DNA from: Paralvinella palmiformis
Taxonomy: Eukaryota > Annelida > Polychaeta > Terebellida > Alvinellidae
Assembly (NCBI GenBank): GCA_025642065.1
Contig: JAODUP010000670.1
Coordinates: 1 to 64,000 of the forward strand
Length of the DNA stretch: 64,000 nt
Direction of reading: 5' to 3'
This document shows, one piece after another, positions 1 through 10,623 of the stretch. The notes under the pieces were generated by a model. It was given only the letters and a program-made list of their open reading frames with translations. It did no database searches and was not told the DNA's origin. The translations under genes and the position numbers were made by a program. Position 1 is the stretch's first letter. The number at the start of each line of letters is the position of its first letter.

Positions 1-1240
1 ATTCACCCCAATGAGGGCTCGCATTGGCGACACCAACTTTGAAAATCCGCTTTTGCTGAAGTTGAATAAGCGCTTTGTTCAGTGAACTCAAGGTGGCAGC
101 ACATGTTCACGTCTGTGTTTTTTTATCTTGTATATATCTGATTATCAGTTTTTGTGTTACAATAAATTTTATCTTCTATTTCTACCTCTACTTTACTTCA
201 ATTACGTTTAGAAAATAGTTTTTTTTTTATTCAAGTTCATTTTTCCTTTTACAAGTTTACTTTTACTTCTACTCAAGTAGTTTTGAAGAGGCTTACTTCT
301 ACTCTTACTCAAGTGCAAAAAAAAAGTAGTTCAGTCAACCCCGTATTTTACAGATAATGATGTTATGATATTGGTCATAACGAGCCTTGATGGTGGTGAT
401 ATATCTGAACGAAGTTGAGTATAATTTGTATTTGTGAACCACAATCCAGACAAGGAGAGCTGTAAAGTCGTCATCATGTTTGTCTGTTCTCAAGCCATCG
501 GGATCATCGTCCTCGTTACCAGCATCAGCAACTGGAATATCATCTTGTAGAACGTCAACAAAGGGTGCACAGGTCTCATTTGCCTGGTCGTAATGATAAC
601 AGCAGTATTCGTCATAACGCGTCCCTCCTATGATCGCTCGCAACCATAATGTTCCTTGTATTACTATATTTATTGAGTAGCCAATGTTTCCTATTATAAG
701 ACGTGCACTTTAAAGACCAAACAATTGATATATTAATTAATTCACTGTGGAAGAAAAGAGCACGTTTGTTTATTTTAAAATATGGTCTTTTAACTGTAAA
801 GATTTGAAATCTATGAACTATTGGACATAATATTATTGTTGCTAAATAACGTTGGCAGGTTAACGGCAGGGTGGTTTTTACCAGGTGATTTTTACCTGTA
901 AAAACTGCTTTAATAGTTCATAAAAAACAATAAAAGTGTTATATTAAACATGCCCTAAAATATTAATAATTCCCTTTTCAATTGTTGCATATGTGCTAGA
1001 GATGTAAGAAACAGGTTTAAAGCAGCTTATGGCATAGAAAGGCATCAAAACATATTTAGCCATTAAAAGCATGTCCTGTACTTGAGTATAACAAACAAAG
1101 GTGGTAGACCCCAAGATGCTGTTTGAGAATATTTTGTGAGGGTGCAAAACGTTGGCCAGGTATATTTCATTTTGCTATGAAATGACCTTTCCAAAGGTTG
1201 ACAGGATGAAAAAGCACTAGAAAATAAAGGCCAGTTGATC

Positions 1241-1277
1241 AGGTAAATATACAAAATGCCAGTATGTATATTTACCT
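1241..1277. repeat. Perfect 13-bp inverted repeat (hairpin)
   Basis: AGGTAAATATACA at 1241-1253 is the exact reverse complement of TGTATATTTACCT at 1265-1277, with an 11-nt loop. It may be the relic of a small inverted-repeat element. No target duplication was found. Confidence 0.6.
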
Positions 1278-2280
1278 GCTTGCACCTTTTGTTTGTAGTT
1301 TGGTTTAATTTCCACAATATCATTGTTTTTATATAATAACGGAATCTTCAGTGTACCTTTAGACAGGGATAGCTTTAAGGCAATTTGAGGCAGTTTAAGG
1401 CGGTTTTAACACTTTAGGGCAGTTTATGTATATATTATATTATATTATATTTTATATATATCCTAAATATGGATATCCGTGGGTATCGGAAATATCTCTT
1501 CGATTTCGTATCTCATGATCATAAAATATGTAATAAATATGATCTCTCATTTATTAGACATATGTTATATCTATAAACAAATGGTATCCAGGAGGTGTTC
1601 CCAGAAATGTGAAGAAATGTTATAATGTACCTGATGGTATAACTGACAGTGTTCGTCAGCTTTTATTGAGGAATGACCCTAACAGCCGTTATATTCTTAA
1701 TATGCTATTGATGCCGTCTTTTTAATACACCTGTACTCTAGTCAAATAGTGATATTATAACTGAATAATTTTATCTAATATTTTGTAATTACTGTAATAT
1801 AATTTTCTGTAAATTTGAAGACTTAATGTAATGAAAGTGAACTGAAAATTTTAAGCAAATGAAATGAAACGGCCTGAAGTATTTTATTTCAGGAGAATTT
1901 ATTGTGCTGGTGAAATTGTCAAAGTGCAAAATGTGGCGATTATGAGCCTGTGAACTGGTGACAAATAGACAATAGACGGCAATATGAACAATTACAATAC
2001 ACATCAACCTCCTGCAAACAATCATCTTAAATAGGAATTATTCAAATATTACAAATAAGGTATTGTAACCTTTATATTAATAAATATATTTTAATATGGT
2101 TCAATGATCTGATAGAAATTTTATTAATTTAAACTCAAGATAAGAACAAAAATAATGACACGTAAGAACGTAGTATCAAATACACTCTAAAAGTTCCATC
2201 TTGATTATAAATACAAATTACCAACTACCATTTAAAAATTGTAATCCTTAAAACCTGAACAACATTTGTAAGAGAATACA

Positions 2281-2332
2281 GAGAGAGAGAGGGAGAGAGA
2301 GAGAGAGAGGGGGGGGGAGAGAGAGAGAGAGA
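2281..2332. repeat. (GA)n purine tract with internal G run
   Basis: Imperfect GA dinucleotides interrupted by a run of nine G, all purine on the plus strand. Confidence 0.8.
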
Positions 2333-2403
2333 CCAAGTATACTTTGACCTATTTATTGGTTATCCATACATCTATAAGTCGATTTACTATTCCACACGTC
2401 ATC

Positions 2404-2534
2404 TAGCTCCCTTTATGACACTAATAGCTCCCTTTATGACACTAATAGCTCCCTTTATGACACTAATATCTCCCTTTATGACACTAATAGCTCCCTTTAT
2501 GACACTAATAGCTCCCTTTATGACACTAATAGCT
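2404..2534. repeat. 21-bp minisatellite, about 6 units
   Basis: The 21-bp unit starting TAGCTCCCTTTATGACACTA repeats head to tail from 2404. Units begin at 2404, 2425, 2446, 2467, 2488 and 2509, and a partial unit begins at 2530. The units are almost identical; the one at 2467 starts TATCTCC instead of TAGCTCC. Low divergence suggests recent expansion. One strand contains repeated TTTATGACA. Confidence 0.95.
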
Positions 2535-2704
2535 CAAATGTCTGGAGATGTGAGTGTCATCATCGTATACATGTAGCTGATGTGAACGATTACGAAGACA
2601 CATTAAAGTATCCAGATACTTTACATAAGTATACATTAATAGCTATTACGCTATGAATTTACAAGCATCAGTCGTGAGATAACCATGTATTGTATACGAC
2701 TGAC

Positions 2705-2789
2705 TATATATATATATATATAATGGATAACCGATAAAAATCTCAAATTGTGCACATGTGTGTGTGTGTGTGCGCGCGCGCGCGTGCGT
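2705..2789. repeat. (TA)n and (TG)n(CG)n tracts
   Basis: A short TA run at about 2705-2722 is followed by TG at about 2757-2772 and alternating CG to about 2787. Alternating purine-pyrimidine of this kind can adopt Z-DNA. The TG/CG block abuts the A-rich 3' end of the dispersed repeat that starts at 2788. Confidence 0.85.
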
Positions 2790-3278
2790 TTTAGGGTACA
2801 TAGTAAGAGGCAACAGGCACAGAGCATCAACATATCTAAACATCCTTCGAAACCTACCTCCATAAATCTAAATCTAAATACAACTATACATACATTAATC
2901 TAAAAATAAAATGTTCCATACCTCCACACATTGATAGATGTGTGCGTATACCTAAGCATGTGTCTGGTCTACTCATCAGCATGTGGGAACCAGCTAATTC
3001 GCTTTTCGTACGCGACAGATATGTCACGCCCACAGGAAAGCGGCTACATGCGGGCTACGTACAAAACACGGAAGCACGTAAAACATACCATTTGATACCA
3101 CAGCTCGCAACAAACAACACGTGCGTGTGGTTCAATGGTGACTTGCTACATACATATCAAACTATTTTGACACCACAGTTTACATTCAACATTCTGAGGT
3201 GTCGAAATGTTTTGTATACAGGTTTCCTTTGGACCACAGAAATTACAGTTGAATGTAAACTGTGGTGTCAAAATAGTT
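2788..3278 (-). mobile_element. Unclassified dispersed repeat E, copy 1 (truncated, partly inverted)
   Basis: This segment matches 7352-8188 in reverse complement and 25464-26284 in the same orientation, with high identity by eye. Shared landmarks are TTTTAGGGTACATAGTAAG, CCTAAGCATGTGTCTGG and CACACGTG-like stretches. Read on the minus strand it ends in TGTACCCTAAAA followed by a CG/CA tract. The copy lacks the promoter-like half seen in copies 2 and 3. Its far end is abnormal: the segment 3191-3278 runs in the opposite direction and forms a perfect 31-bp inverted repeat with 3160-3190. No coding capacity is recognisable, and the class (LTR-derived, LINE 3' end or other retroposon) is unknown. 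Confidence 0.8.
3160..3278. repeat. Perfect 31-bp inverted repeat, 57-nt loop
   Basis: The left arm 3160-3190 (starting AACTATTTTGACACCACAG) and right arm 3248-3278 are exact reverse complements around a 57-nt loop. In the related copies near 7.7 and 25.9 kb only one arm is present, so the inversion is specific to this copy. Confidence 0.9.
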
Positions 3279-3287
3279 ACACACATA

Positions 3288-3357
<70 letters not shown>
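3279..3357. repeat. (AC)n(AT)n compound microsatellite
   Basis: About 45 bp of imperfect then pure AC is followed by about 33 bp of AT. It lies directly against the truncated end of repeat E copy 1. Confidence 0.95.
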
Positions 3358-3359
<2 letters not shown>

Positions 3360-3732
3360 CGAGAGACCAGATTCAATGATTCTACTGGCTACCATTCAAG
3401 GAATTAAGGTACCTTTGCCAACATAAAGTCGATGGACTCAATGTCATCATAAGGTTGACATGAGCCATCATGCCAGGAATGTCTGGGTCCGCATTGAGGA
3501 GCAGTCGTTGAAATACCTGATCTATTGAAAAGTGTTCGTTTTTTACACTTGTTGGAGTACTGGGTCCCTTCATAATTGAAGCCCACTGTTGTTTTGTATA
3601 TCCAGCCATTCTGGTACACTACACAAGATTTCTACACACAAACACCAGTATTGCAAAACAGGAGTAATATTTGTATAATCATGTCTCTTGCATCACTAAT
3701 AAGTGGTAGCAGTAGATTAGAATGAATAAAAG
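3358..3732. other. Unassigned non-coding stretch
   Basis: A short minus-strand open frame (3382-3609) covers most of it, but I recognise no domain and no splice context. It may be part of an unknown repeat. Confidence 0.4.
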
Positions 3733-4054
3733 TTTTGTTGTTCGGGGAGAATCCCCAGGCTGTCGCTTATTCGGCACAGACTCTATGTTGGAGTGGTTAC
3801 GAAACCTCTTCTCCACCACTCACAGGGGAGTAGTACGGAAAGATGGAGCCGAAATACCCTGAAGGTGGTCACTGCCAGAGTGTTTTACGTCCTCAGGGGG
3901 GTTTTAACGCAGCGCCATTTAACGTGGTCAGTCACCCACGATGTTGTGAGCCGAGAAATTAATCTCTGGAAAAGTTTCGACCTCTTACAGGGTTCGAACC
4001 TGTGACCGTTGGCACCAAGTGTCGGGTGCTTAACCACTATGCCACCGGCGCTCA
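3733..4054 (-). mobile_element. tRNA-derived SINE, family B, copy 1
   Basis: Read on the minus strand, a tRNA-like head carries an A box (GGCATAGTGGTTAAGC) and a B box (GGTTCGAACCC). A body and a tail containing AGCGACAGCCTGGGGATTCT follow. It is homologous to the copies at 9193 and 10245, but lacks about 32 bp that they carry after ATGGCGCTGC. A 9-bp direct repeat AATGAATAA flanks it at 3721-3729 and 4057-4065, consistent with target-site duplication. Pol III transcription and LINE-assisted retroposition are inferred from the family type. Confidence 0.9.
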
Positions 4055-4086
4055 CTAATGAATAACTTGTAACTTGTTTAAGTTTG

Positions 4087-4340
4087 GAGTAGAGACCCCT
4101 GGCTGTCGCCTATTGGGAACAGCCACCTGGTGTTGACTGGGAGTTGTTTAACATAGGTGGCACCTCAGTTTACTATAAAAGTCACTTTCGGAGGAGAAAA
4201 AACCTTACCAGTTGCCTGGTTGGACTAAAACCTCCTCCTACTATAATGTCGCGGCCGGGATCCGAACCTCCGGCCTCCCGAACAGCATGGACTATGGGTA
4301 CGGAAGTCCCACGCTCTTATCCACTAGTCCATAGGGGCGG
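4087..4340 (-). mobile_element. tRNA-derived SINE, family C
   Basis: Minus-strand head with A box TGGACTAGTGGATAAGAG and B box GGTTCGGATCC (complement at 4258-4268), then a pyrimidine/purine-rich body. The tail contains ACCAGGTGGCTGTTCCCAAT and GACAGCCAGG. The B box carries GGATC where the consensus is GANTC. A piece of the same tail recurs at 57231-57280 inside a NAA80 intron. It sits between SINE B copy 1 and a LINE relic, all on the minus strand. Confidence 0.8.
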
Positions 4341-4352
4341 TCTGATCTGTCC

Positions 4353-4995
4353 TTAGTATATGTAGGGATCTTTCTGGAGAAGTGGAGTTATGAAGTCTGG
4401 TAGGAATGTTGATTTCCTTTTGAGCAATGCTACTAGGTGGCGGTCTGGAAGTTTGTAGTCTTCTGGGCGGAGATGACCTTTAAGTATTCTTCGCTGCTTC
4501 GGGTAGGCTGGGCAGCTGAGCAGATAATGTATCGGGTCGTACACTTGTTGACAGTGCCGGCATAGTGTTAGGGGTGACGCGCCGGTGAAGTTTCTTGTGT
4601 AAGCCCAGAAACGTAGTCTTCTGAGTTGGCTGTCGGCCAATCTGTTGTTAAGGATATTATGTCCAACTACAGTGGTCTTCTGGTACCAATCCTTTGATGC
4701 TGATGTGTAGTCTGTGTAGATCGATTCCAGTCGATTAGAGATGAATCTGTTAACAAGATAGTTGAATGTGCCTGGGGTATGTTCGGCATATTCGATGACG
4801 TCTAGGCTCGTGGCTTCGTTTGCTAATTTATCAAAATTAATGTTTATCAAGATTAATGTGGCTTGGAACCCAGTGGAGTATTACTTGGATTCCACACTGC
4901 TTGAGGGCTGATGCCGTGGTACATATTTCTGTAATGAATAAAAGCAGAGGGTCATCTCTTATAGACAGATTCTAAATTTCTGACAGTTCAAAAAA
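4353..4995 (-). pseudogene. LINE relic: RNase H domain and C-terminal zinc-knuckle tail
   Basis: Two minus-strand frames join across a frameshift near 4835-4855. The upstream frame reads ...ILHWVPSHINLDKH, matching the conserved WVPSH motif of RNase H. The downstream frame continues NFDKLANEA, the A-D-x-L-A-N-x-A end of RNase H. It then has LRRLRFWAYTRNF and a CxxC...H...C cluster (CRHCQQVYDPIHYLLSCP) typical of the C-terminus of RNase H-bearing non-LTR retrotransposons such as the I/Nimb group. The clade is inferred from this domain order. The reverse transcriptase is absent, and a stop lies near 4990. It is non-functional and 5'-truncated. Confidence 0.75.
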
Positions 4996-5395
4996 CTGGA
5001 ATAAGGTGTGTGACATCAGCTGTCAACCATTTAATTGCCTGATTTTTTATACACAATAAACCATCCACCAAATAAACATTGCTAGATCGTGTCATCATTG
5101 ACGATTGGCAATGGCATTGTGATTGTTAAGTGTCATTTATTTACCGTGAACGGTGACGATCCGCAAGTTGGTGCTGCATTGATTCCTATAAGATGTAACA
5201 TTTTTCCAAATCAAACCTAAAATAATATCAGAATATAATATCATCTACTTATAATATTAACATAAAATTATTTACTCATTTTAGTGGATATTTGGTAAAA
5301 TTATCAACACATTTTCATAGATCGTCTAGAGTTCTTGGTGGAACTAAATCGATCAAGCCAAGAATGTTCGTGCATTTCTTCCACCGCGAAGAGAT
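4996..5395. other. AT-rich spacer
   Basis: No gene or repeat recognised. Confidence 0.4.
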
Positions 5396-5565
5396 GGGCG
5401 CCTCCGTGGACTAACTGGTAGCATATTGGATCACAGATCATTACCACCTGAGTTCGAATCTCGGTGTGGGCATATATGAAGGGTGTTTCATCTTTGATGT
5501 CGCTTCATTACATTTGGAGGTCGCTCCGCCCATTTAACCTACCATTTGCACAAAACATCATCATT
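5396..5565 (+). mobile_element. tRNA-derived SINE, family A, copy 1
   Basis: It starts GGGCGCCTCCGTGG and has A box TGGACTAACTGG (about 5407-5418) and B box GAGTTCGAATC (5450-5460). The body holds GGAGGTCGCTCCGCCC and CCATTTAACCTACC, and the tail is ACATCATCATT. It is homologous to the copies at 18508, 46859 and 47905. The sequence is degenerate, so it is an old insertion. Confidence 0.85.
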
Positions 5566-5799
5566 CACCGCGAAGAGCTCCAAAACACCGGAAAATCATT
5601 CTACGGAAAACGAACTTGAGACTACCTCATATCTTGCCTCAAAATGGCAATAATCCTGTCGGGCTACTGTTTTAGAGTACTCACTAATCCGAAGACAAAA
5701 TCCACAAAATCCACGGCCCTTGAAATTGGATCCACCTGATGATGTGGATCATCTGGTGGATCTCTATGATAGATCAGCATGCACCTTTATGTACAAAGA

Positions 5800-6370
5800 A
5801 AATGCTCAAGGTCAGTAAAATTCTAGTTAAAAATACCCTTGGCTCTGGTAAATCAGAATATAAAAGTGGTCACAGCATTGAAAAAGCCTTGGTTCGAGTG
5901 AAAATTATATTATGATGTCAACTGATCAAGGTAAGCCAGCAATACTTATTCTTATGGACCTGTTTGCTCCATTTGATACAGTTGACCATAATGTACTTTT
6001 CTCTAGGTTAAAAGACATGTTTGGTCTGTCAGGTAAAGTACTTGAATGGTTTCGATCCTATCTGAAACAACGCTCCCAGAGAGTGTCTGTTCCTAGTATT
6101 TTATCTAACATTCAGTTTTTGTTATCTGGTGTACCACAGGGTTCAGTTCTTGTTTTTTTGGGTTTCAGAATGTATACCCGTCCTCTTGGAATGATTGCGC
6201 AGCAATATGGCGTTAAATATCACTTGTATGCTAATTACACACAACTGTAATAACACTGGATCCTGACATTGAGTTAGATTTCTCCTCTTTCATGAAGAAT
6301 TTAGAACACTGTATTGCTGATATTCCACTATGGATGACTCAAAATCCAATTATTTGTTCAAAACAACGGT
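5800..6370 (+). pseudogene. CR1-like LINE reverse transcriptase relic
   Basis: Three frames join across frameshifts. Near 5850-5905 a frame reads KSEYKSGHSIEKALVRV, the early RT motif around 'SGHST.TAL'. From 5912 a second frame reads LILMDLFAPFDTVDH, then GLSGKVLEWFRSYLKQRSQ and SGVPQGSVL. After the stop near 6250, DPDIELDFSSFMKNLEHC continues. The catalytic YADD is LYANY here, and the segment after GSVL is shortened, so the enzyme could not work. It is homologous to the more decayed relic at 45475-46251. The 5' endonuclease region and 3' end are not recognised. Confidence 0.9.
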
Positions 6371-7351
6371 AAGTGTTTCGGCAGAAAATAAGCACCCCAG
6401 CATTCAAAATTAAAATTAATAAATGCAATTACTTGCGAGTCAACTAGGCATCACTGAACGCGAACTAAATCCGTCTTTTATCAAAGTATTTATATATATT
6501 TGAAACCAGACAGGCATCATAAAGAGTCATCGGATTTCTTCACAACATAAATAGTACTGTTAAAATAAATCACCTGTTATCAATTACAGATGTTTATTGG
6601 ATTAAGGATTGCTTTCTCATTATGCCAGACCCAGCATAAGATAGTGATCGTTGCAATACGTTAAACATGAGTTTATTATTATCCGATATAGATTGTAGAA
6701 GGGCGGTTTATCTGTGAAGTTGTATTCGATGTCACATATAGCGATGGCTGGATGACACATATAGGAAATACAACGTTATCTAAAACATTTCACAGCGTAA
6801 CACTGTATAAAGCAGTGTTAGTTCGTTGTAAACAAACATAAAATGATAGGATACGCTGGGTATTAAATGCGCCGCCAATTTGTTATCTTTGATTTCATAC
6901 GTGAGGGCTATCTCCTTGGCTTAACTGATATAGCGGTTGGTCAACAAAACAAGCTTATCAATGATAATACAAAGAAACAAACGTTCTCTTGTAAAGGCTG
7001 TAAAGGTTAGAAATATTGAAAAAGGACATGTTACCAAATATGAGATATGAAATATATTTTAGACATTAAGTGATTAAGTAGATGAGATCATCCCATTGTA
7101 TAATAAAATCACCTTATCTGAACTACTCATATTATGAGTAATTGGGTTACACTGATATAGGAAATGTGTTAAATGTATAGCTATTATAATCCTGACGTGT
7201 CATTCGCAGTATCGGAGATCTGCCCGAAATTCGCTGTTCTCGACCATGGGTCAAATAGATCAAGTGGATAGGCGCTTTAATTTAGATCCCACCACACCTA
7301 ACTGCATATACTTAGGGACGCTAAATTAGGCGTGAATGAACGTTCACTTAG
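6371..7351. other. Non-coding stretch, no gene seen
   Basis: AT-rich with no long frames. The part just before 7352 may include more of the dispersed repeat that follows, but it is not shared with the other copies by eye. Confidence 0.4.
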
Positions 7352-8188
7352 TGATGAACGGAAACATATGAGGATTAGCTGTTAGGTTCGAGTAAATCAT
7401 AGTATTTACTCAGGTTTGAGACGATATTTCGTTCTAGTCCAGTAATAATTCCATTGTGCAGTATTGCTACATTTATTTTTATTTTAGTTAAATCGCTTCA
7501 GTGAGTCCATACTGAGTTAGTGTACATGCTCTTGTGGTGAACAAACTGTAACGTTAGTTAACACGTTGAGGGTATATAAAAGGCCTAACTTTTCACTTAG
7601 GTTAGAGAAGAACTTCGACGCCAGACTAATCGGACGTGTATCGATATATATGGTTCATATAGGTAGGATTTATTTAGTTTTTCGAACCCAGAATAAAGCT
7701 GAAGTCAGCATCTGAGGTATCGAAATGTTGTATATACAGGTTTCTTTTGGACCACAGAAAATTATTGTTGAATGTAAACTGTGGTGTCAAAATAGTTATG
7801 ATATGTATGTAGCAAGTCACCATTGAACCACACGCACGTGTTGTTTGTTGCGAGCTGTGGTATCAAATGGTATGATTTTTACGTGCTTCCGCTTTTTGTA
7901 CGTAGCCTGCATGTAGCCGCTTTCCTGTGGGCGTGACATATTTGTCGCGTACGAAAAGCGAATTAGCTGGTTCCCACAGGCTGATGAGTAGACCAGACAC
8001 ATGCTTAGGTATACGCACACATTTATCAATATGTGGAGGTATTGAACATTTAATTTTTAGATTAATGTATGTATAGTTGTATTTGTATTTAGATTTATGG
8101 AGGTAGGTCTCGAAGGATGTTTAGATATGTTGATGCTCTGTGCCTGTTGCCCATTTATATGTACCCTAAAAAAAAACACACACACATA
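7352..8188 (+). mobile_element. Unclassified dispersed repeat E, copy 2 (longest)
   Basis: This is the reference copy. It starts GATGAACGGAAAC and has a TATA-like box TATATAAAAGG at 7573-7583. About 110 bp later comes a polyadenylation-type AATAAA at 7692-7697. It ends TGTACCCTAAAAAAAAAC followed by (AC)n. Copy 3 (25464-26284, reverse) covers the same span; copy 1 (2788-3278) covers only the 3' half. TATA followed by AATAAA at short distance recalls an LTR, while the A-rich end recalls a LINE-mobilised retroposon. No terminal repeat, primer-binding site or coding frame was recognised, so the class is open. Confidence 0.8.
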
Positions 8189-9180
8189 GTTAGCTAATTT
8201 GTTCATTAAATTAATTTTTGAGGTGAATGAATTCGATACAAAGAATATGCTGGTGACATACCTTTCTTTCACTGTTGTATTAATTAAAAGATAATATATG
8301 CCTATATTACAGTTTAAATGATTTATTAATCAATGAACACTGCTACCAGACATTCTACCAATACGAGCCCATATTTGAAACGGCATTTTCCCGGGTCGCC
8401 ATAAAACTAATATAAGTGACATATTCGAGAAACGTAAGACTTCACCAAAGTACATTGATTTTTGTGTCTTATCTTTATGGTGTTGGAATGTGGTAATAAA
8501 ACTGTTTAAATCGGTAATGTTTCTCATATAGTTGTATTTTAGCAAAGATAATATATATTCTTTATTGAAGTATTATTAATGTGAATTGACTGTTTGGTAA
8601 AAACAATTATCAGTGAATAGATATTTTTTTAAGTACCTTCATCACTTTTGAGCCTATATAATCAGGTATTTCGATAAGATGTATAACATACACTCGGTTA
8701 TATAAATGATGTGGTTTTCAAAGATCAAATTATTTAAATTGGTAATATATTACCCAGTGTACTTCTATGTGTCGAGTAGCATATGCATGTAGAATTACAT
8801 TTTAATTCATGCTTAAATATTCTTAAATTTAAACAATAATAACAACCAAGGGATTAATTTCCAATCTTTGGAAGGGATTGTTAAATTCATACATACTCGT
8901 CCACTACTCTACAATATAATCCAAACATAAGCCATTCATTTCTTTTCCAAAATCAAGCGTGTTACAGAAGTTTTTTTAATACAGGTATTTCACCTAAATT
9001 GATCAGTGGCGTGATATTTTTTCTGTGTTGTGATTGGTCATCGGTTGACTGTCTGTGGATCACCTGATTCGCTTGGGAATATTCTGAAATCGTGAATCGT
9101 CTATATAATCAACAGCATTGCTTCAAACAAAGAGGCTCTACTGCGAAGGCCTGGGGTATCAATTCTCCTTAACATAACAC
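8189..9180. other. AT-rich non-coding stretch
   Basis: No gene recognised on either strand. Confidence 0.4.
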
Positions 9181-9192
9181 CAAACAAAGAAG

Positions 9193-9556
9193 GTGAGCTC
9201 CAGTGGCCTAGCGGTTAAGCACCTGGCACTTGGTGACAACGGTCACAGGTTCGAACCCCGTAAGAGGTCGAAACTTTTCCAGAGATTAATTTCTCGGCTC
9301 ACAACATCATGGGTAGCTGACCACGTTAAATGGTGCTGCCGTCTCCAATGTATTATTTAAAATAAAGGGGGACGTTAAAAAAACCTGAGGACGTAAAACA
9401 CTCTGGCAGTGACCACCTTCAGGGTATTTCGGCTCCATCTTTCCGTACTGCTTCACTTTGAGTGGTGGGGGAGGAGGTTTCTCAACCACTCCAACATTGA
9501 GGCTGTGCCGAATAAGCGACAGCCTGGGGATTCTCCCCGAACAACAAAACGCAACT
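9193..9556 (+). mobile_element. tRNA-derived SINE, family B, copy 2
   Basis: Head GTGAGCTCCAGTGGCCTAGC with A box GGCCTAGCGGTTAAGC and B box GGTTCGAACCC. The body holds CCACGTTAAATGG, an internal TTATTTAAAATAAAGG segment and the tail AGCGACAGCCTGGGGATTCT. An 11-bp target-site duplication CAAACAAAGAA flanks it exactly, at 9181-9191 and 9557-9567. The intact duplication and close similarity to copy 3 suggest a fairly recent insertion. Confidence 0.95.
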
Positions 9557-9812
9557 CAAACAAAGAAAACTTGGTAGCCAGAATCTTGCTATAAAACAGG
9601 AAGCTAAAGCACTAAGGACATGCCATAGACATTATACAAGATTTGCGAACACAAAGTGTTGTTTACGAACTGTGATTGACAGTTGAGAACCTTCCAGCCA
9701 TGATGTACTGAAGTTGTTTAAAAGGACATTTTGATCCCTTAGAGACACCCCAGAAGATCTACTGTTGATACCTTCTCAGCTGATATCTACGGCCACGTCT
9801 ATACCGGGATTG

Positions 9813-9814
<2 letters not shown>

Positions 9815-9873
<59 letters not shown>
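9815..9873. repeat. (AT)n microsatellite
   Basis: About 58 bp of pure AT. Confidence 0.97.
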
Positions 9874-9875
<2 letters not shown>

Positions 9876-10244
9876 GGATACTGTGTGAGTAACTTCGTAT
9901 GAATGAGTCACTCTTATTGTACATATTGAATAGTTTGTTATTATTAAATAGTTTGTTGTTATTAAACTGTTTTATGTTCATTACTGTATTCTAGTTGTAA
10001 TATAGTGACACATACATATCATATTAGTTCTGATATACAAAATTCATTTGTTATATTAATCCATTTGGAATTGATTTTAATTTGTTTCCTCCTGCACACA
10101 AACTGCCTGACAGTTATGCACGCTGTCACGGATAAATCCTGACCAGTTGCAATGAGATGGATATGTTTTGGTGCCATCTACTGGTACTATCATTTTGACA
10201 CGTGGCACTCTGTCATCATGTTTTGAATGGCTTAGTTGCCAGAT

Positions 10245-10612
10245 AGTGAGCTCCGGTGGCCTAGCGGTTAAGTACCCGGCACTTGGTGCCAACGGTCACA
10301 GGTTCGAACCCCGTAAGAGGTCGAAACTTTTCCAGGGATTAATTTCTCGACTCACTACATCGTGGGTAGATGACCACGTTAAATGGCGCTGCCGTCTCCA
10401 CTGAATTATTTAAAATAAAGGGGACGTTAAAACCCCCTGAGGACGTAAAACACTCTGGCAGTGACCACCCTCGTGGTATTTCAGCTCCATCTTTCCATAC
10501 TGCTCCTCTTTGAGTGGTGGGGGAGGAGGTTCCTCAACCACTCCAACATAGAGGCTGTGCTGATTAAGCGACAGCCTGGGGATTCTCCCCGAACAACAAA
10601 ACCAACAAAACC
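10245..10612 (+). mobile_element. tRNA-derived SINE, family B, copy 3
   Basis: Same structure as the copy at 9193: A box GGCCTAGCGGTTAAG, B box GGTTCGAACCC, internal TTATTTAAAATAAAGG and the same tail. It ends with an ACAACAAAACCAAC-type A/C-rich stretch. An exact 11-bp target-site duplication AGTTGCCAGAT lies at 10234-10244 and 10613-10623. Confidence 0.95.
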
Positions 10613-10623
10613 AGTTGCCAGAT

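Larger units (their letters stand above)
1..2403. other. AT-rich non-coding stretch
   Basis: I see no gene. The longest open frame (about 100 codons, minus strand near 335-643) has an acidic stretch but no domain I recognise. The region holds degenerate AT tracts near 1430-1470 and a hairpin listed separately. Confidence 0.5.

Noticed and set aside
335..643. 102-codon minus-strand frame with an acidic stretch
   Set aside because: It vaguely recalls the C-terminus of some transposases, but no diagnostic motif is present.
2404..2534. CRISPR array
   Set aside because: Units are contiguous 21-bp tandem repeats without spacers, in an animal genome.
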